Part shown: in pieces, positions 46,058 through 55,194 of the stretch | How positions within the stretch are numbered: the stretch's first letter is position 1 | How the letters are laid out: each line of letters starts with the position of its first letter | DNA from: an uncultured Flavobacteriaceae bacterium | GTDB lineage: Bacteria; Bacteroidota; Bacteroidia; Flavobacteriales; Flavobacteriaceae | Reading direction: 5' to 3' | Assembly: GCA_943789365.1 (NCBI GenBank) | Contig: CALSTV010000001.1 | Span: 2,973,343-3,037,342 of the forward strand | DNA: 64,000 nt | The notes under the pieces: generated by a model | Told to the model about the DNA's origin: nothing | Seen by the model: only the letters and a program-made list of their open reading frames with translations | The model's database searches: none | Program-made: the position numbers and the translations under genes

Positions 46058-47143
46058 TTACGATTCTAATATCGAATGATACAGCGCTAAGGTTTCATCA
46101 ATTGTTTTGCTGATGGGATAAACATTTTCAATTCTTTTATAGGCATTTTGTCCCATTTGAACACGTAAATATTTATTATTCACAAGCTTCATAATCCCTT
46201 GGGCAATTGCTTTTGGGTTTTTCTTTTCAACAACAATACCACTTTCCGAATCTATCAATTCTGTGCAGCCACCTGCATTGGTCATTACAACGGGTAGTTT
46301 TGCACACATGGCTTCACTAATAGCTCTTCCAAAACCTTCCTTTAAAGAGGTTTGCACGTAAATGTCGGCACCTTTAAAAAGAGAAACGGCATCGGATCTT
46401 GAACCTAAGGCATGTATTTTCTTTTTAAGAGGACTCTTTTCAATTAATTGAGGTATGTCTTTGTTGCCTCGCATGTCTCCTAATAGTAAAAACTGAACAT
46501 TCGCATTCGGGTCTATATGGTAGGTTGCTTTGATATAATATTCAATCCCTTTTACTTTTAAGTAATTGGCTGCCAAACAAACGACAGTTGTCTCTTTTTG
46601 TATTCCAAGAGATGTCATGTCGAAAACAGGTAGTTCTGCAAACCAGTCAGGGTTATAGCCTTTGTAGATTCGTATGGCTTTATTCTTTCTTTTTCCAATC
46701 AATTGGTTTTTTACATGTTTGTAAACAAAATCACTATTGCAAATAATTTTGTCTACTCTTGGACTTAAATAGGTGAAATATGCACTTGGATCATGCCAGT
46801 GAATACTAGTAGACCCCATATAAGTAATCAATTTTACTGGTAAATCTTTGATCGCTACGATTGTATTTCGCAAGGCTTTACCATGAAAAGCATGAATGAT
46901 GTCGATGTTGTATTTTTCGACATAGCTTTTCATGTTTTTAATATAATCAAAATCTACTTTTGACTTGGGGAAATCTTGGATACACTCGATATCGGCATCC
47001 TTAAATTTTTTTAAAATTTCTTCGGTGAAATAGGCGACTACGATTACGTCAATACCTTTCTTTTTGAGTCCAATTAACAATTCAAATTGTGCTATAGAAT
47101 TGGTCATGTTACCAACATAATCTCCTGTTGAAAGTACTTTCAT
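46058..47143 (-). CDS. GT4-family glycosyltransferase
   Basis: Retaining GT-B-fold glycosyltransferase that adds a sugar to a cell-envelope glycan. The N-terminal domain starts MKVLSTGDYVGNMTNSI; the C-terminal nucleotide-sugar site carries LKEGFGRAISEAMCAKLPVV and SGIVVEKKNPKAIA. The family call is firm; donor and acceptor are unknown. It lies 8 bp downstream of mazG on the same strand, with which it probably shares a transcript, an odd pairing with no clear functional link. Confidence 0.88.
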   Translation of the reverse strand: MKVLSTGDYVGNMTNSIAQFELLIGLKKKGIDVIVVAYFTEEILKKFKDADIECIQDFPKSKVDFDYIKNMKSYVEKYNIDIIHAFHGKALRNTIVAIKDLPVKLITYMGSTSIHWHDPSAYFTYLSPRVDKIICNSDFVYKHVKNQLIGKRKNKAIRIYKGYNPDWFAELPVFDMTSLGIQKETTVVCLAANYLKVKGIEYYIKATYHIDPNANVQFLLLGDMRGNKDIPQLIEKSPLKKKIHALGSRSDAVSLFKGADIYVQTSLKEGFGRAISEAMCAKLPVVMTNAGGCTELIDSESGIVVEKKNPKAIAQGIMKLVNNKYLRVQMGQNAYKRIENVYPISKTIDETLALYHSILES

Positions 47144-47151
47144 GTGCTTAG

Positions 47152-47931
47152 TTATTTGAATTCGGTCTTAGATTGTTCCCAGAAAACATCCATTTCAGCC
47201 AATGTCATTTCTGAAAGTTGTTTGTTTTCTTTTTTTGCAGCAGCTTCCAAGAATTGAAACCGATTGGTGAATTTTTTGTTGGTTCGCTCCAAGGCGTTTT
47301 CAGGATTGACACCAATAAACCGCGCATAATTTACCATTGAGAATAATACATCGCCAAACTCCGATTCTATGTTGTCTTTGTTTCCGTTTTTTATTTCTTC
47401 ATTCAATTCACTGAGTTCTTCTTGCACCTTTTCCCAAACTTGCTGAGGTTCTTCCCAGTCAAACCCAACACCGGCAACTTTGTCTTGGATGCGATTTGCC
47501 TTTACCAGTGCAGGTAATGAATTTGGAACACCTTCTAAAACCGATTTTTTACCTTCTTTGAGTTTGAGTTTTTCCCAGTTTTTTTTGACTTCTTCTTCGT
47601 CTTGAACTTTTACATCTCCATAGATATGTGGGTGTCGATGTATTAATTTTTCTACGATTGTGTCGCAAATTGTACCGATATCAAAATCGTTCGTTTCAGC
47701 GCCAATTTTCGCATAAAAGACAATATGTAGCAGTAAGTCTCCTAATTCCTTTTTTATTTCTTGCTTGTCATCTTCTAATATGGCGTCGGCAAGCTCATAG
47801 GTTTCTTCAATGGTAAGATGGCGCAAGCTTTCTAAAGTTTGTTTCTTGTCCCAAGGGCATTTTTCTCGAAGTTCGTCCATCACATCTAACAGTTTGTTAA
47901 AGGAGGCCAATTGTTGTTCTCTAGTGTGCAT
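47152..47931 (-). CDS. mazG: Nucleoside triphosphate pyrophosphohydrolase MazG
   Basis: Hydrolyses (d)NTPs to monophosphates, a house-cleaning enzyme. The start is the ATG at 47931 (MHTREQQLASF): a promoter element lies at 47959-47966, and a longer frame from 47988 would start upstream of it. The 259 residues hold two MazG-like halves: CPWDKKQTLESLRHLTIEETYE, then EEVKKNWEKLK, and in the second half GFDWEEPQQVWEKVQEELSELNEEI and FGDVLFSMVNYAR. These acidic helices bind the metal. Full-length compared with E. coli MazG. Confidence 0.95.
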   Translation of the reverse strand: MHTREQQLASFNKLLDVMDELREKCPWDKKQTLESLRHLTIEETYELADAILEDDKQEIKKELGDLLLHIVFYAKIGAETNDFDIGTICDTIVEKLIHRHPHIYGDVKVQDEEEVKKNWEKLKLKEGKKSVLEGVPNSLPALVKANRIQDKVAGVGFDWEEPQQVWEKVQEELSELNEEIKNGNKDNIESEFGDVLFSMVNYARFIGVNPENALERTNKKFTNRFQFLEAAAKKENKQLSEMTLAEMDVFWEQSKTEFK

Positions 47932-47958
47932 AAACGATAAGTGTTTCGATAAAAATAG

Positions 47959-47966
47959 CAAAAATA
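47959..47966 (-). promoter_or_regulatory. Promoter of mazG
   Basis: The minus strand reads TATTTTTG here with TTG at 47986-47988, a 19-bp spacing. Transcription would begin near 47954, leaving a leader of about 23 bases before the ATG at 47931. Confidence 0.6.
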
Positions 47967-48017
47967 AGCGAAGAGAGCTAACCCTCAATAATCCTGTTTT
48001 TGTCGGATATAAAAATA

Positions 48018-48049
48018 CCTACACATTATTGATGTAAAAAATGTGTAGG
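48018..48049 (-). terminator. Terminator after the DUF5606 gene
   Basis: Nine-bp stem CCTACACAT (48018-48026) and ATGTGTAGG (48041-48049) with a 14-base loop. Read on the minus strand it is followed by TATTTTTAT and lies about 20 bp past the stop of the DUF5606 gene. Confidence 0.8.
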
Positions 48050-48069
48050 CACTTGTTTGTAATTGATGC

Positions 48070-48486
48070 TTAGGCTTCTTCTGTTTCTTCAGCTTCCGTA
48101 ATTGAGGCGAAATCAAAACTAGCAGCTACCAATATATTGTACCATTGAATTACTTTTTTAATATTTGAAGGATACACTCTTTCTTGGTCAAAATCAGGTA
48201 AAACTTCAGAAAAATAAGATATTAAAGTTGCATTGCTTTCTTTATGACTGATGCTTTTCTCTCCAGCTTCCTTTTCGTGGATTGCAAGGAATACATTTTT
48301 TAGGGGTATTTCTTCTTCGTAGGTATAGATTGCAATATCATTTAAAACACTTACATTATGTGTGTTTGTGATTGGGAATTTCTTTTTGTCAACAAGAGAT
48401 TCTACTACAAATCCTCCCTTAGATTGGGAAATGATGTTGAACAGTCCTGGTTTTCCTGTAATTGCTATAGTTTTGGTAAGTCCCAT
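48070..48486 (-). CDS. DUF5606-family protein
   Basis: Small cytoplasmic protein of a family restricted to Bacteroidota, function unknown. The 138 residues start MGLTKTIAITGKPGLFNIISQSKGGFVVESL (conserved in the family), and the middle has HNVSVLNDIAIYTYEEEIPL. The acidic tail (ITEAEETEEA) is typical. Position next to def is conserved in flavobacteria, 24 bp downstream of it on the same strand, so the two are co-transcribed; a translation- or protein-quality role is guessed only from that. Confidence 0.85.
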   Translation of the reverse strand: MGLTKTIAITGKPGLFNIISQSKGGFVVESLVDKKKFPITNTHNVSVLNDIAIYTYEEEIPLKNVFLAIHEKEAGEKSISHKESNATLISYFSEVLPDFDQERVYPSNIKKVIQWYNILVAASFDFASITEAEETEEA

Positions 48487-48510
48487 TGTAATTTATTTAA
48501 TTTTATATTG

Positions 48511-49098
48511 TTATTTTCTTTTTGCATTTGGAAAGCGCATTCTATAGTCTGCGTTGATCTTTCCTTTTGAAATATTTTCTAGTTTTTTCTTAAGTAGTCT
48601 CTTTTTTAAGGAAGAAAGTTTATCGGTAAATAAAATCCCCTCAATATGGTCATATTCATGCTGAAAAACTCTCGCTGCAAGACCGTTTAATGTTTTTTTA
48701 TGAGTATTGAAGTTCTCATCTAGGTATTCAATGGTAATGGTTTCTTGTCTAAAAACATCTTCTCTAATGTCGGGGATGCTTAAGCAGCCTTCACTAAAGG
48801 ACCATTCATCACCTTCTTCTTTAAGAATTTTAGCGTTGATAAAAACGTGTTTAAAATCTTTCAAAACAGTTCTGTCTGCTTCGGAGAGTTCTTCATCTTC
48901 GCCAAAAGGAGAGGCGTCTATGACAAACAATCGAATAGCCCTTCCAATTTGTGGAGCAGCCAATCCAACGCCTTGCGCATTTTCCATGGTGTCCCACATA
49001 TTTGCAATTAGTTTTTCCAATTCTGGGTAGTCCGCATCAATGTCTTTTGCTACTTTTCGCAAGACAGGATCTCCATAAGCTACAATGGGTAATATCAT
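48511..49098 (-). CDS. def: Peptide deformylase
   Basis: Removes the formyl group from new proteins. The three family motifs are complete: GVGLAAPQIG (43-52), EGCLS with metal ligand C105, and HEYDH with H147, E148 and H151. 195 residues is typical for Bacteroidota. A -7 element lies 29 bp upstream. Upstream, divergent to nothing, is a 145-bp gap to ruvX, which ends in it on the same strand. Confidence 0.97.
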   Translation of the reverse strand: MILPIVAYGDPVLRKVAKDIDADYPELEKLIANMWDTMENAQGVGLAAPQIGRAIRLFVIDASPFGEDEELSEADRTVLKDFKHVFINAKILKEEGDEWSFSEGCLSIPDIREDVFRQETITIEYLDENFNTHKKTLNGLAARVFQHEYDHIEGILFTDKLSSLKKRLLKKKLENISKGKINADYRMRFPNAKRK

Positions 49099-49127
49099 TA
49101 GGCGATGAGTTAAAAATTTATCAGATG

Positions 49128-49135
49128 CAAAAATA
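49128..49135 (-). promoter_or_regulatory. TAnnTTTG -7 element of def
   Basis: The minus strand reads TATTTTTG, 29 bp before the def ATG at 49098. No TTG -33 element is clear. Confidence 0.5.
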
Positions 49136-49243
49136 CAAAGAATATGAGTCTAATAAAACTTATTTGAAGGTATGTTTACTCGGGCTTCTTGTTTTTGTGT
49201 TAGAACAAAGTAGTCGGTTGATTCCGTGTGGGATACAGACTGT

Positions 49244-49654
49244 TTATTTGTTGTACAAGTAGGATTGTAAAATGATTGTGGCACTGATTTCATCTATAAG
49301 TGCCTTGTTTTTTCTTTTGCCTTTCGACAAGCCACTGTCAATCATTGTTTGGAAAGCCATTTTAGAGGTGAATCTTTCATCTTCTCTTTCTATGGGTATT
49401 TTTGGAAAGTGATTTTTTAGCTTTTTTAAAAAAGGTATGATAAGTTGTTCGCTTTCGCTGTCTTCGTAATTCATTTGTTTGGGCTTTCCTACCACGAACA
49501 ATATTACTTTTTCCTTGGAGGTGTACTTTTTTAAAAAAGTAAATATTTCTTTTGTTTTTACAGTCGTCAGCCCGCTGGCAATGATCTGTAAATCATCTGT
49601 TACAGCAATGCCACAGTTGTTTTTTCCAAAGTCAATGGCTAGGATTTTGCTCAT
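49244..49654 (-). CDS. ruvX: Putative pre-16S rRNA nuclease / Holliday junction resolvase-like YqgF
   Basis: RNase H-fold nuclease of the YqgF family, implicated in the 5' maturation of 16S rRNA. The first acidic residue is in ILAIDFGKNNCGIAVTD (about residues 4-20), the second in ILFVVGKPKQMN followed by EREDERFTSKMA, and the last in KALIDEISATIILQSYL. 136 residues matches the family. It precedes def on the minus strand. Confidence 0.94.
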   Translation of the reverse strand: MSKILAIDFGKNNCGIAVTDDLQIIASGLTTVKTKEIFTFLKKYTSKEKVILFVVGKPKQMNYEDSESEQLIIPFLKKLKNHFPKIPIEREDERFTSKMAFQTMIDSGLSKGKRKNKALIDEISATIILQSYLYNK

Positions 49655-49723
49655 AGAAGTTTGTCTATTTAGCTGTAAAGGTAAATAAAAGCTTTAATCC
49701 CTGTTCATTTTTCAAGGAATATA

Positions 49724-49731
49724 TATATTTG
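49724..49731 (+). promoter_or_regulatory. TAnnTTTG -7 element just before the GT2-GT4 gene
   Basis: TATATTTG ends four bases before a GTG start codon at 49736, so the first start codon would be at or next to the transcription start. Confidence 0.45.
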
Positions 49732-49735
49732 TGAT

Positions 49736-51895
49736 GTGGGAAAATTAGACGCAGCACCTATTCTAAAAGAGCCTACAGGAAAATTGATTTCTGTAGTGAT
49801 TGTAAATTATAAAAGTTGGAAGGATTTAGAAGTATGTCTTTCTTCTTTAGCTAAGATAGACAGTAATGTATTTCAACTAGAGGTAATCATAGTAGATAAT
49901 GATGTAGTTTCAACTGAACGCAACGAATTATCTCAAAAATTTTCACAATTTATATTTGTAGAAAATACCGGAAATAATGGGTTTGCCAATGGTTGTAATT
50001 TTGGGGCCAGTATAGCGCATGGGGACTATTTGTTGTTCTTGAATCCAGATACGGTGATTTCCGAACATGCCTTGGCGCGTATGGAGTCGACTTTAGCTGC
50101 ACATGATAATTATGGAATTGTGTCTTGTGTCCATAAAAATAAAGCGGATAAAAAAGAAAAAGAGATACGGTTTTTTCCAAGGCTTTCCACATTATTTGGT
50201 TTGTTTAGAACGGTGACCAAATTACTCAATAAGAAATCACTAGAATTGCGATATGAGAACTCAAAAACTGTAGTTTTTCCGGATTGGGTATCGGGTTCTT
50301 TGGTAATGATGCGAAAAGAATGGTTTGAAAAGGTAGCAGGTTGGGACGAAGCGTATTGGATGTATTTTGAAGATGTCTCTCTTTCAAAAAAGGTAACCAA
50401 TCTAGGTGGTAAAGTGGCGTTATTACGGGATGTTTCGATAATACATAATCACGGAGGCGCTTCAAGAATTAATGTCAGCACAGCTGCAATAACCAAATCG
50501 CAGGTGCTTATTTCAAAACATGTTTATGTTCATAATAATTTTAAAGGAAGTGCAAGGTTTACTATGCAAACACTGTTGTTGATCTATGTGTTGTTTGTGA
50601 AATCTTTTTTGGCACTCCTAGGCGGACTCTTGTTTTTTATACCTAGTTTAAAGGTGAATTTTAAGGTGTACACCGCCATGGTCGTCTATTACAAGAGATC
50701 TATAAAATATAAGACATGGTTGAGTGTTCGGTCTATGAAGCATCCATTAAATGCCAATATAAAGACGTTCAAGAAAGGTGTGCTGCGAATTGGCTATGAT
50801 GCAAAACGCGTATTTCACAACTTTACAGGACTAGGGAATTATAGTCGTGATTTGGTAGCTATCATGTCTTCACATTTTACCAACTATCAATATTTTCTGT
50901 ACAACCCTAAACCAAAGAAAATTGACAGGTTGGAAAAACGTGACCATGTTGTTGAGGTGTTACCTTTGCTCCGCTTTTGGAAAAAGTTTTCATCCTTATG
51001 GAGGCAAGGGCCTGTTGTAGCGCAGTTGTTACATGATAAAATTAATATTTTTCACGGTTTGAGTGGTGAAATTCCAAAAGGGATTTCTAAAACAGGAATC
51101 AAAACGGTAGTGACCATACATGATTTGATTTTTCTACGGTACCCTAAATTGTATTCCTTTGCAGATCGGAAAATCCATTTGCGAAAGTTTTTAAGAGCTA
51201 CACGCGAGGCCGATGTTGTGATCGCCATAAGTGAACAAACCAAACGTGATATTGTTGACTTTTTAAAGATTGATCCTGAAAAGATACAAGTAGTTTATCA
51301 AGGTTGTCATAAATTATTCAAAGAGCCAATGCCCGCTAATTGGAAAAAAAAGGTACAAGAGAAACACAAACTTCCAAAAGAATATATTCTGAATGTAGGT
51401 ACTATAGAAGAAAGGAAAAACTTGTTAACAGCAGTACAAGCTATTAAGAATATGGATGTATTTTTGGTTGTTGTAGGAGGGAAAACCGGATACTATAAAG
51501 AAGTATTGGAATATATTGAAAATGAGTCTCTTCAAGAGAAAGTGCTTTTTCTGGAACAAGTGAGTTTGGAAGAATTGGTTGCTGTTTATCAAATGGCGAG
51601 TTTATTTCTGTACCCGAGTATGTTTGAAGGGTTTGGAATTCCTATAATTGAGGCCTTGTATTCAAAAGTACCGGTAATAACTAGTACAGGAAGTTGTTTT
51701 TCGGAAGCTGGAGGTCCCCATTCTTTATATGTAGACCCAATGGATTCTCAGAAGTTTTCTCAACAAATTGAATCCGTTTTAAGTAATGACAATTTGAGAA
51801 ATGAAATGATAGAGAAAGGGTTTGAATTTGCACAAAAATTCAATGACGAGCATATAGCTAAAGAAATTATGAAAATTTATAAATCGGTAGAATAG
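49736..51895 (+). CDS. Fused two-domain glycosyltransferase (GT2 then GT4)
   Basis: One frame encodes two glycosyltransferases. The first (residues 1-270) is GT2: SVVIVNYKSWKDLEVCL near residue 18, GNNGFANGCNFGASIA, FLNPDTVIS and WMYFEDVSLSKKV. A hydrophobic segment (about 282-305) tethers it to the membrane. The second (about 345-719) is GT4: RIGYDAKRVFHNFTGLGNYSRD, ILNVGTIEERKNLLTAV and PSMFEGFGIPIIEAL. The start is uncertain: GTG at 49736 abuts the promoter element, and the TTG at 49784 (LISVVIV) follows a purine-rich stretch. A two-step addition of sugars by one protein is inferred. The next gene starts 1 bp after its stop. Confidence 0.85.
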   Translation: MGKLDAAPILKEPTGKLISVVIVNYKSWKDLEVCLSSLAKIDSNVFQLEVIIVDNDVVSTERNELSQKFSQFIFVENTGNNGFANGCNFGASIAHGDYLLFLNPDTVISEHALARMESTLAAHDNYGIVSCVHKNKADKKEKEIRFFPRLSTLFGLFRTVTKLLNKKSLELRYENSKTVVFPDWVSGSLVMMRKEWFEKVAGWDEAYWMYFEDVSLSKKVTNLGGKVALLRDVSIIHNHGGASRINVSTAAITKSQVLISKHVYVHNNFKGSARFTMQTLLLIYVLFVKSFLALLGGLLFFIPSLKVNFKVYTAMVVYYKRSIKYKTWLSVRSMKHPLNANIKTFKKGVLRIGYDAKRVFHNFTGLGNYSRDLVAIMSSHFTNYQYFLYNPKPKKIDRLEKRDHVVEVLPLLRFWKKFSSLWRQGPVVAQLLHDKINIFHGLSGEIPKGISKTGIKTVVTIHDLIFLRYPKLYSFADRKIHLRKFLRATREADVVIAISEQTKRDIVDFLKIDPEKIQVVYQGCHKLFKEPMPANWKKKVQEKHKLPKEYILNVGTIEERKNLLTAVQAIKNMDVFLVVVGGKTGYYKEVLEYIENESLQEKVLFLEQVSLEELVAVYQMASLFLYPSMFEGFGIPIIEALYSKVPVITSTGSCFSEAGGPHSLYVDPMDSQKFSQQIESVLSNDNLRNEMIEKGFEFAQKFNDEHIAKEIMKIYKSVE

Positions 51896-51896
51896 A

Positions 51897-52451
51897 ATGG
51901 AAGTAGAAAAGGCGGTACATGCATTACTAGAGAAAAAGACCATTGTGTATCCTACTGATACCGTATGGGGAATTGGCTGTGACGCAACCGATCCAACTGC
52001 GGTAGCCAAAGTTTTTGAACTAAAAAACAGAGTAGAAAGTAAGAGTTTAATTGTACTTGTGAATTCGACACAAATGTTGACAAATTATCTTGAAAATGTT
52101 CCTGAAAGAGCCTTGCAGGTGCTGTCAAAAACGTCAAAACCTACTACGATTATTTACGATAACCCAAAAGGATTTGCAAAGAATACCATCGCAAACGATA
52201 ACACCATTGCTATTCGAATTGTAAGTGAAGGGTTTTGCAATGAATTGATTGCTAAGTTTGGAAAGCCAATTGTTTCTACTTCGGCGAATATTAGCGGAAC
52301 ACCTAGTCCAAAATGTTTTGCAGAAATAGATAAAGCTATTTTGGATAACGTGGATTATGTAGTAAATTTGCACCACGAAAAAATTTCGGTGAAGTCATCT
52401 ACCATTTTACGAATAGATGCCCATAACGAAATTCAAGTTATCAGAGCTTAA
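51897..52451 (+). CDS. L-threonylcarbamoyladenylate synthase, Sua5/TsaC/YrdC-type
   Basis: Makes threonylcarbamoyl-AMP, the substrate for tRNA t6A synthesis completed by TsaD. The fold shows TIVYPTDTVWGIGCDATD (about residues 15-32), KNRVESKSLIVLV and SKPTTIIYDNP, then PIVSTSANISGTPSP. At 184 residues it is the short TsaC type without a Sua5 domain. It begins 1 bp after the fused glycosyltransferase gene and 5 bp before the CCA-type enzyme gene, so three genes form one transcript. Confidence 0.94.
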   Translation: MEVEKAVHALLEKKTIVYPTDTVWGIGCDATDPTAVAKVFELKNRVESKSLIVLVNSTQMLTNYLENVPERALQVLSKTSKPTTIIYDNPKGFAKNTIANDNTIAIRIVSEGFCNELIAKFGKPIVSTSANISGTPSPKCFAEIDKAILDNVDYVVNLHHEKISVKSSTILRIDAHNEIQVIRA

Positions 52452-52456
52452 TACCT

Positions 52457-53881
52457 ATGCAAATACATTTTTATAAGGAAGCATTAACAGCAACAATATT
52501 CGAATACATTACCAAGGCGTCGGCACAACTAGGAGTTAAAAGCTATGTTATTGGCGGTTTTGTACGCGATTTTATATTGAAACGTGGAACGGCCAAAGAC
52601 ATTGATGTTGTGGCTGTTGGGAGTGGTATTGATCTGGCAAAGAAGGTGGCTGAGTTGTTGCCGAATAAGGTAAAAGTTCAAGTATTTAAAACCTATGGAA
52701 CAGCCATGCTGAGAGTTGATGGACTGGAAGTAGAGTTTGTAGGTGCTAGAAAAGAATCTTATACCGAGGATAGTCGGAATCCATCTGTAAGCTCTGGTTC
52801 ACTTGAGGAAGATCAGAATAGGAGAGATTTTACCATCAATGCCATGGCTTTGAGTTTGAATGCAGATGATTTTGGTCGATTATTGGATCCTTTCAACGGT
52901 ATGGGAGATTTGGAGGCTAAAGTTTTAAGAACGCCTTTAGATCCAGATATCACCTATTCAGACGATCCTTTGCGCATGCTACGTGCCGTTCGTTTCTCCA
53001 GCCAATTGGGGTTTCAAATAGAAGCGACATCCTTAGCGGCTATTGAAAGAAATGCACATCGCATTGCGATTATTACTAAAGAACGTTGTGTGGATGAACT
53101 TCATAAAATAATGTTGTCGGAAAAACCGTCTTTAGGTTTTCTGACCATGGAAGAAACAGGATTATTGCAGCTTATTTTACCTGAACTTACCGATTTAAAA
53201 GGAGTTGATGAACAAGACGGACAAAGACATAAAGATAATTTTTACCATACACTTGAGGTTGTTGACAATATTTCGAGAACCACAGACGACCTTTGGTTGC
53301 GTTGGGCAGCACTTTTACATGATATAGGGAAGGCTCCAACAAAAAAATTCAGTAAAAAACATGGATGGACTTTTCACGCACATGAGTTTGTAGGTGCAAA
53401 AATGGTTTACAAGTTGTTTAAAAGAATGAAAATGCCATTGAATGAAAAGATGAAATTTGTGCAAAAAATGGTTTTGCTGAGTTCTCGTCCTATCGTTTTG
53501 GCTACTGATGTAACCGATTCTGCTGTGCGACGACTTTTGTTTGATACGGGTGATGATTTAGATAGTTTGATGACACTGTGCGAGGCTGATATTACCACCA
53601 AGAATCCAGTAAAATTCAAAAAATACCATCAAAATTTCAAATTGGTTCGTGAGAAAGTTAAGGAAGTAGAGGCTCGGGATCATGTTCGTAATTTTGAGCC
53701 GCCAATCTCCGGTGAGCTCATCATGGAAACCTTCGGTATTAAACCTTGTAGAGAAATAGGTCGTATAAAAGAGGTGATTAAAGAAGCTATTTTGGATGGG
53801 GACATTCAAAATGCCTATGACCCTGCCTATGAATTGATGTTGAAAACCGGAGAGTCTCTGGGTTTACAAAAAAAAGAGTAG
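52457..53881 (+). CDS. CCA-adding-enzyme/poly(A) polymerase family protein with HD domain
   Basis: Nucleotidyltransferase that builds or repairs the 3' CCA end of tRNA. The head has GGFVRDFILKRGTAKDIDVVAVG (about residues 32-54) with the DxD-type metal-binding pair, then RRDFTINAMALSL and DDPLRMLRAVRF. An HD domain follows (WAALLHDIGKAPTKK). A length of 474 residues fits the HD-containing class. Whether it adds CC, A or CCA cannot be read from sequence. Confidence 0.92.
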   Translation: MQIHFYKEALTATIFEYITKASAQLGVKSYVIGGFVRDFILKRGTAKDIDVVAVGSGIDLAKKVAELLPNKVKVQVFKTYGTAMLRVDGLEVEFVGARKESYTEDSRNPSVSSGSLEEDQNRRDFTINAMALSLNADDFGRLLDPFNGMGDLEAKVLRTPLDPDITYSDDPLRMLRAVRFSSQLGFQIEATSLAAIERNAHRIAIITKERCVDELHKIMLSEKPSLGFLTMEETGLLQLILPELTDLKGVDEQDGQRHKDNFYHTLEVVDNISRTTDDLWLRWAALLHDIGKAPTKKFSKKHGWTFHAHEFVGAKMVYKLFKRMKMPLNEKMKFVQKMVLLSSRPIVLATDVTDSAVRRLLFDTGDDLDSLMTLCEADITTKNPVKFKKYHQNFKLVREKVKEVEARDHVRNFEPPISGELIMETFGIKPCREIGRIKEVIKEAILDGDIQNAYDPAYELMLKTGESLGLQKKE

Positions 53882-53892
53882 GGATAAAGAGG

Positions 53893-54930
53893 TCAATTTT
53901 CCTGAAAAAGTGCATCCAGCCTTAAGGAGCAGTTTTGCCAGGAGTGAGGCATTACAGTTTCCCGAACATTGGTTTTTATTTTGTCTGCTTTTCGAATATA
54001 GGCAATAATTTCGGCAGCGTCTGCTGTGTATGGATCAAAGAGAAATCCGTTTTCACCATGTTTAATGATATCTGTACAAAAACCTGTTTTCGAAGCAATT
54101 GGAAAACAGTTTGAAAACATGGCTTCGAGCAGGGGGACGGGACCTCCTTCCAAAAACGATGGTGAGATAAATGTGTCTATTTGACTGTATAATTTGGGGT
54201 ATTCAGCATAGTCTTCGTCTTCGACATAGCTAAAGTTGGGAAGTTTGATAAGCGTATCATATTTGTCAAATTTATCCCAGCCCACAACAATGATATAAAA
54301 GTGTTTTTCGGGCATGTTTTTGATAATATTGTATACCAGTTCAGGGTTTTTACGTTGACTATAGGCGGAACAAAACCCTACTGCACCTGCTTTTCTTTCA
54401 TGGAAATAAAAAGTCTCCGGACTCGAGGCTATATGCAATATTTCTATCAATGTTTCTTTTACACCAATGTCGATCAATTGCTGTTTTGTGGTGCTATTTA
54501 AACAGATTACTTTATGTGCTAAGTTCAAACACCAGGCAATATGTGTTTTGGAATAAGAGGTGGTCCAATGCGCATGGGTATACATGACAATATTTTTCCG
54601 ATTTAATATAAACGGATTGTGACGCATGGCACGGCAAAAGTAGTTTGGAAATATAAAATAATAAGCGTCTGTTTTTGGAAGGTTTCTCAGTTTAGCATGA
54701 AAATAAGGCTTTGCATTTAAAGAGGAATGTCTCGCAAGACGCCTGACCTTTGCTCCAAATATCCAGTCTTTATCAGCTTCTCTAGCTACATAGCTTATGC
54801 TGTTCACCTTTTTAACGGTCGGTTCAAACAATAACTTTGCTTTGGCTAGTGTAATTAGGTACTTCCATTTATAAAGAACATTGAAAATAAGGATTTCCTT
54901 TGTTTTGTTTAGTAGGTGAGTCGTAAGCAT
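53893..54930 (-). CDS. GT4-like glycosyltransferase
   Basis: Glycosyltransferase of the GT-B fold, with the C-terminal donor-site motifs FISPSFLEGGPVPLLEAMFSNC and HGENGFLFDPYTAD. The N-terminal domain has THAHWTTSYSKTHIAWCLNLAHKVICLN, in which the conserved His/Ser pattern of the acceptor side is visible. Length (345) is usual. It converges on the CCA-type gene with 11 bp between stops, and 264 bp of AT-rich DNA separates its start from the divergent glycosyltransferase at 55195. Sugar specificity is unknown. Confidence 0.85.
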   Translation of the reverse strand: MLTTHLLNKTKEILIFNVLYKWKYLITLAKAKLLFEPTVKKVNSISYVAREADKDWIFGAKVRRLARHSSLNAKPYFHAKLRNLPKTDAYYFIFPNYFCRAMRHNPFILNRKNIVMYTHAHWTTSYSKTHIAWCLNLAHKVICLNSTTKQQLIDIGVKETLIEILHIASSPETFYFHERKAGAVGFCSAYSQRKNPELVYNIIKNMPEKHFYIIVVGWDKFDKYDTLIKLPNFSYVEDEDYAEYPKLYSQIDTFISPSFLEGGPVPLLEAMFSNCFPIASKTGFCTDIIKHGENGFLFDPYTADAAEIIAYIRKADKIKTNVRETVMPHSWQNCSLRLDALFQEN

Positions 54931-55194
54931 CGGGGGGATGTTTAAATTAGGACTGTAATTAGTTTTTATACGTCTGAAATTTTAAAGAAATTATCTAATT
55001 TGCCTCTAACAATATTTTTAAGTGATTTGGAGTTGCTATTCGAATGTATTTCCTGCAATTTTTTACAAATATAATGTTTCTAAAGTGATTTATATATTTA
55101 CATGACTTTCAATTTAGCAATATGATTTTTAAAGTTATTATTTGTAGAGAATTGAATATCTTTACCTATTGAAAACTATATTTAAATTGTTCTG

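Noticed and set aside
49125..49262. Possible 45-residue plus-strand gene with one hydrophobic segment between def and ruvX
   Set aside because: It overlaps the end of ruvX and the def promoter element, and has no ribosome binding site or promoter of its own; chance is the simpler explanation.
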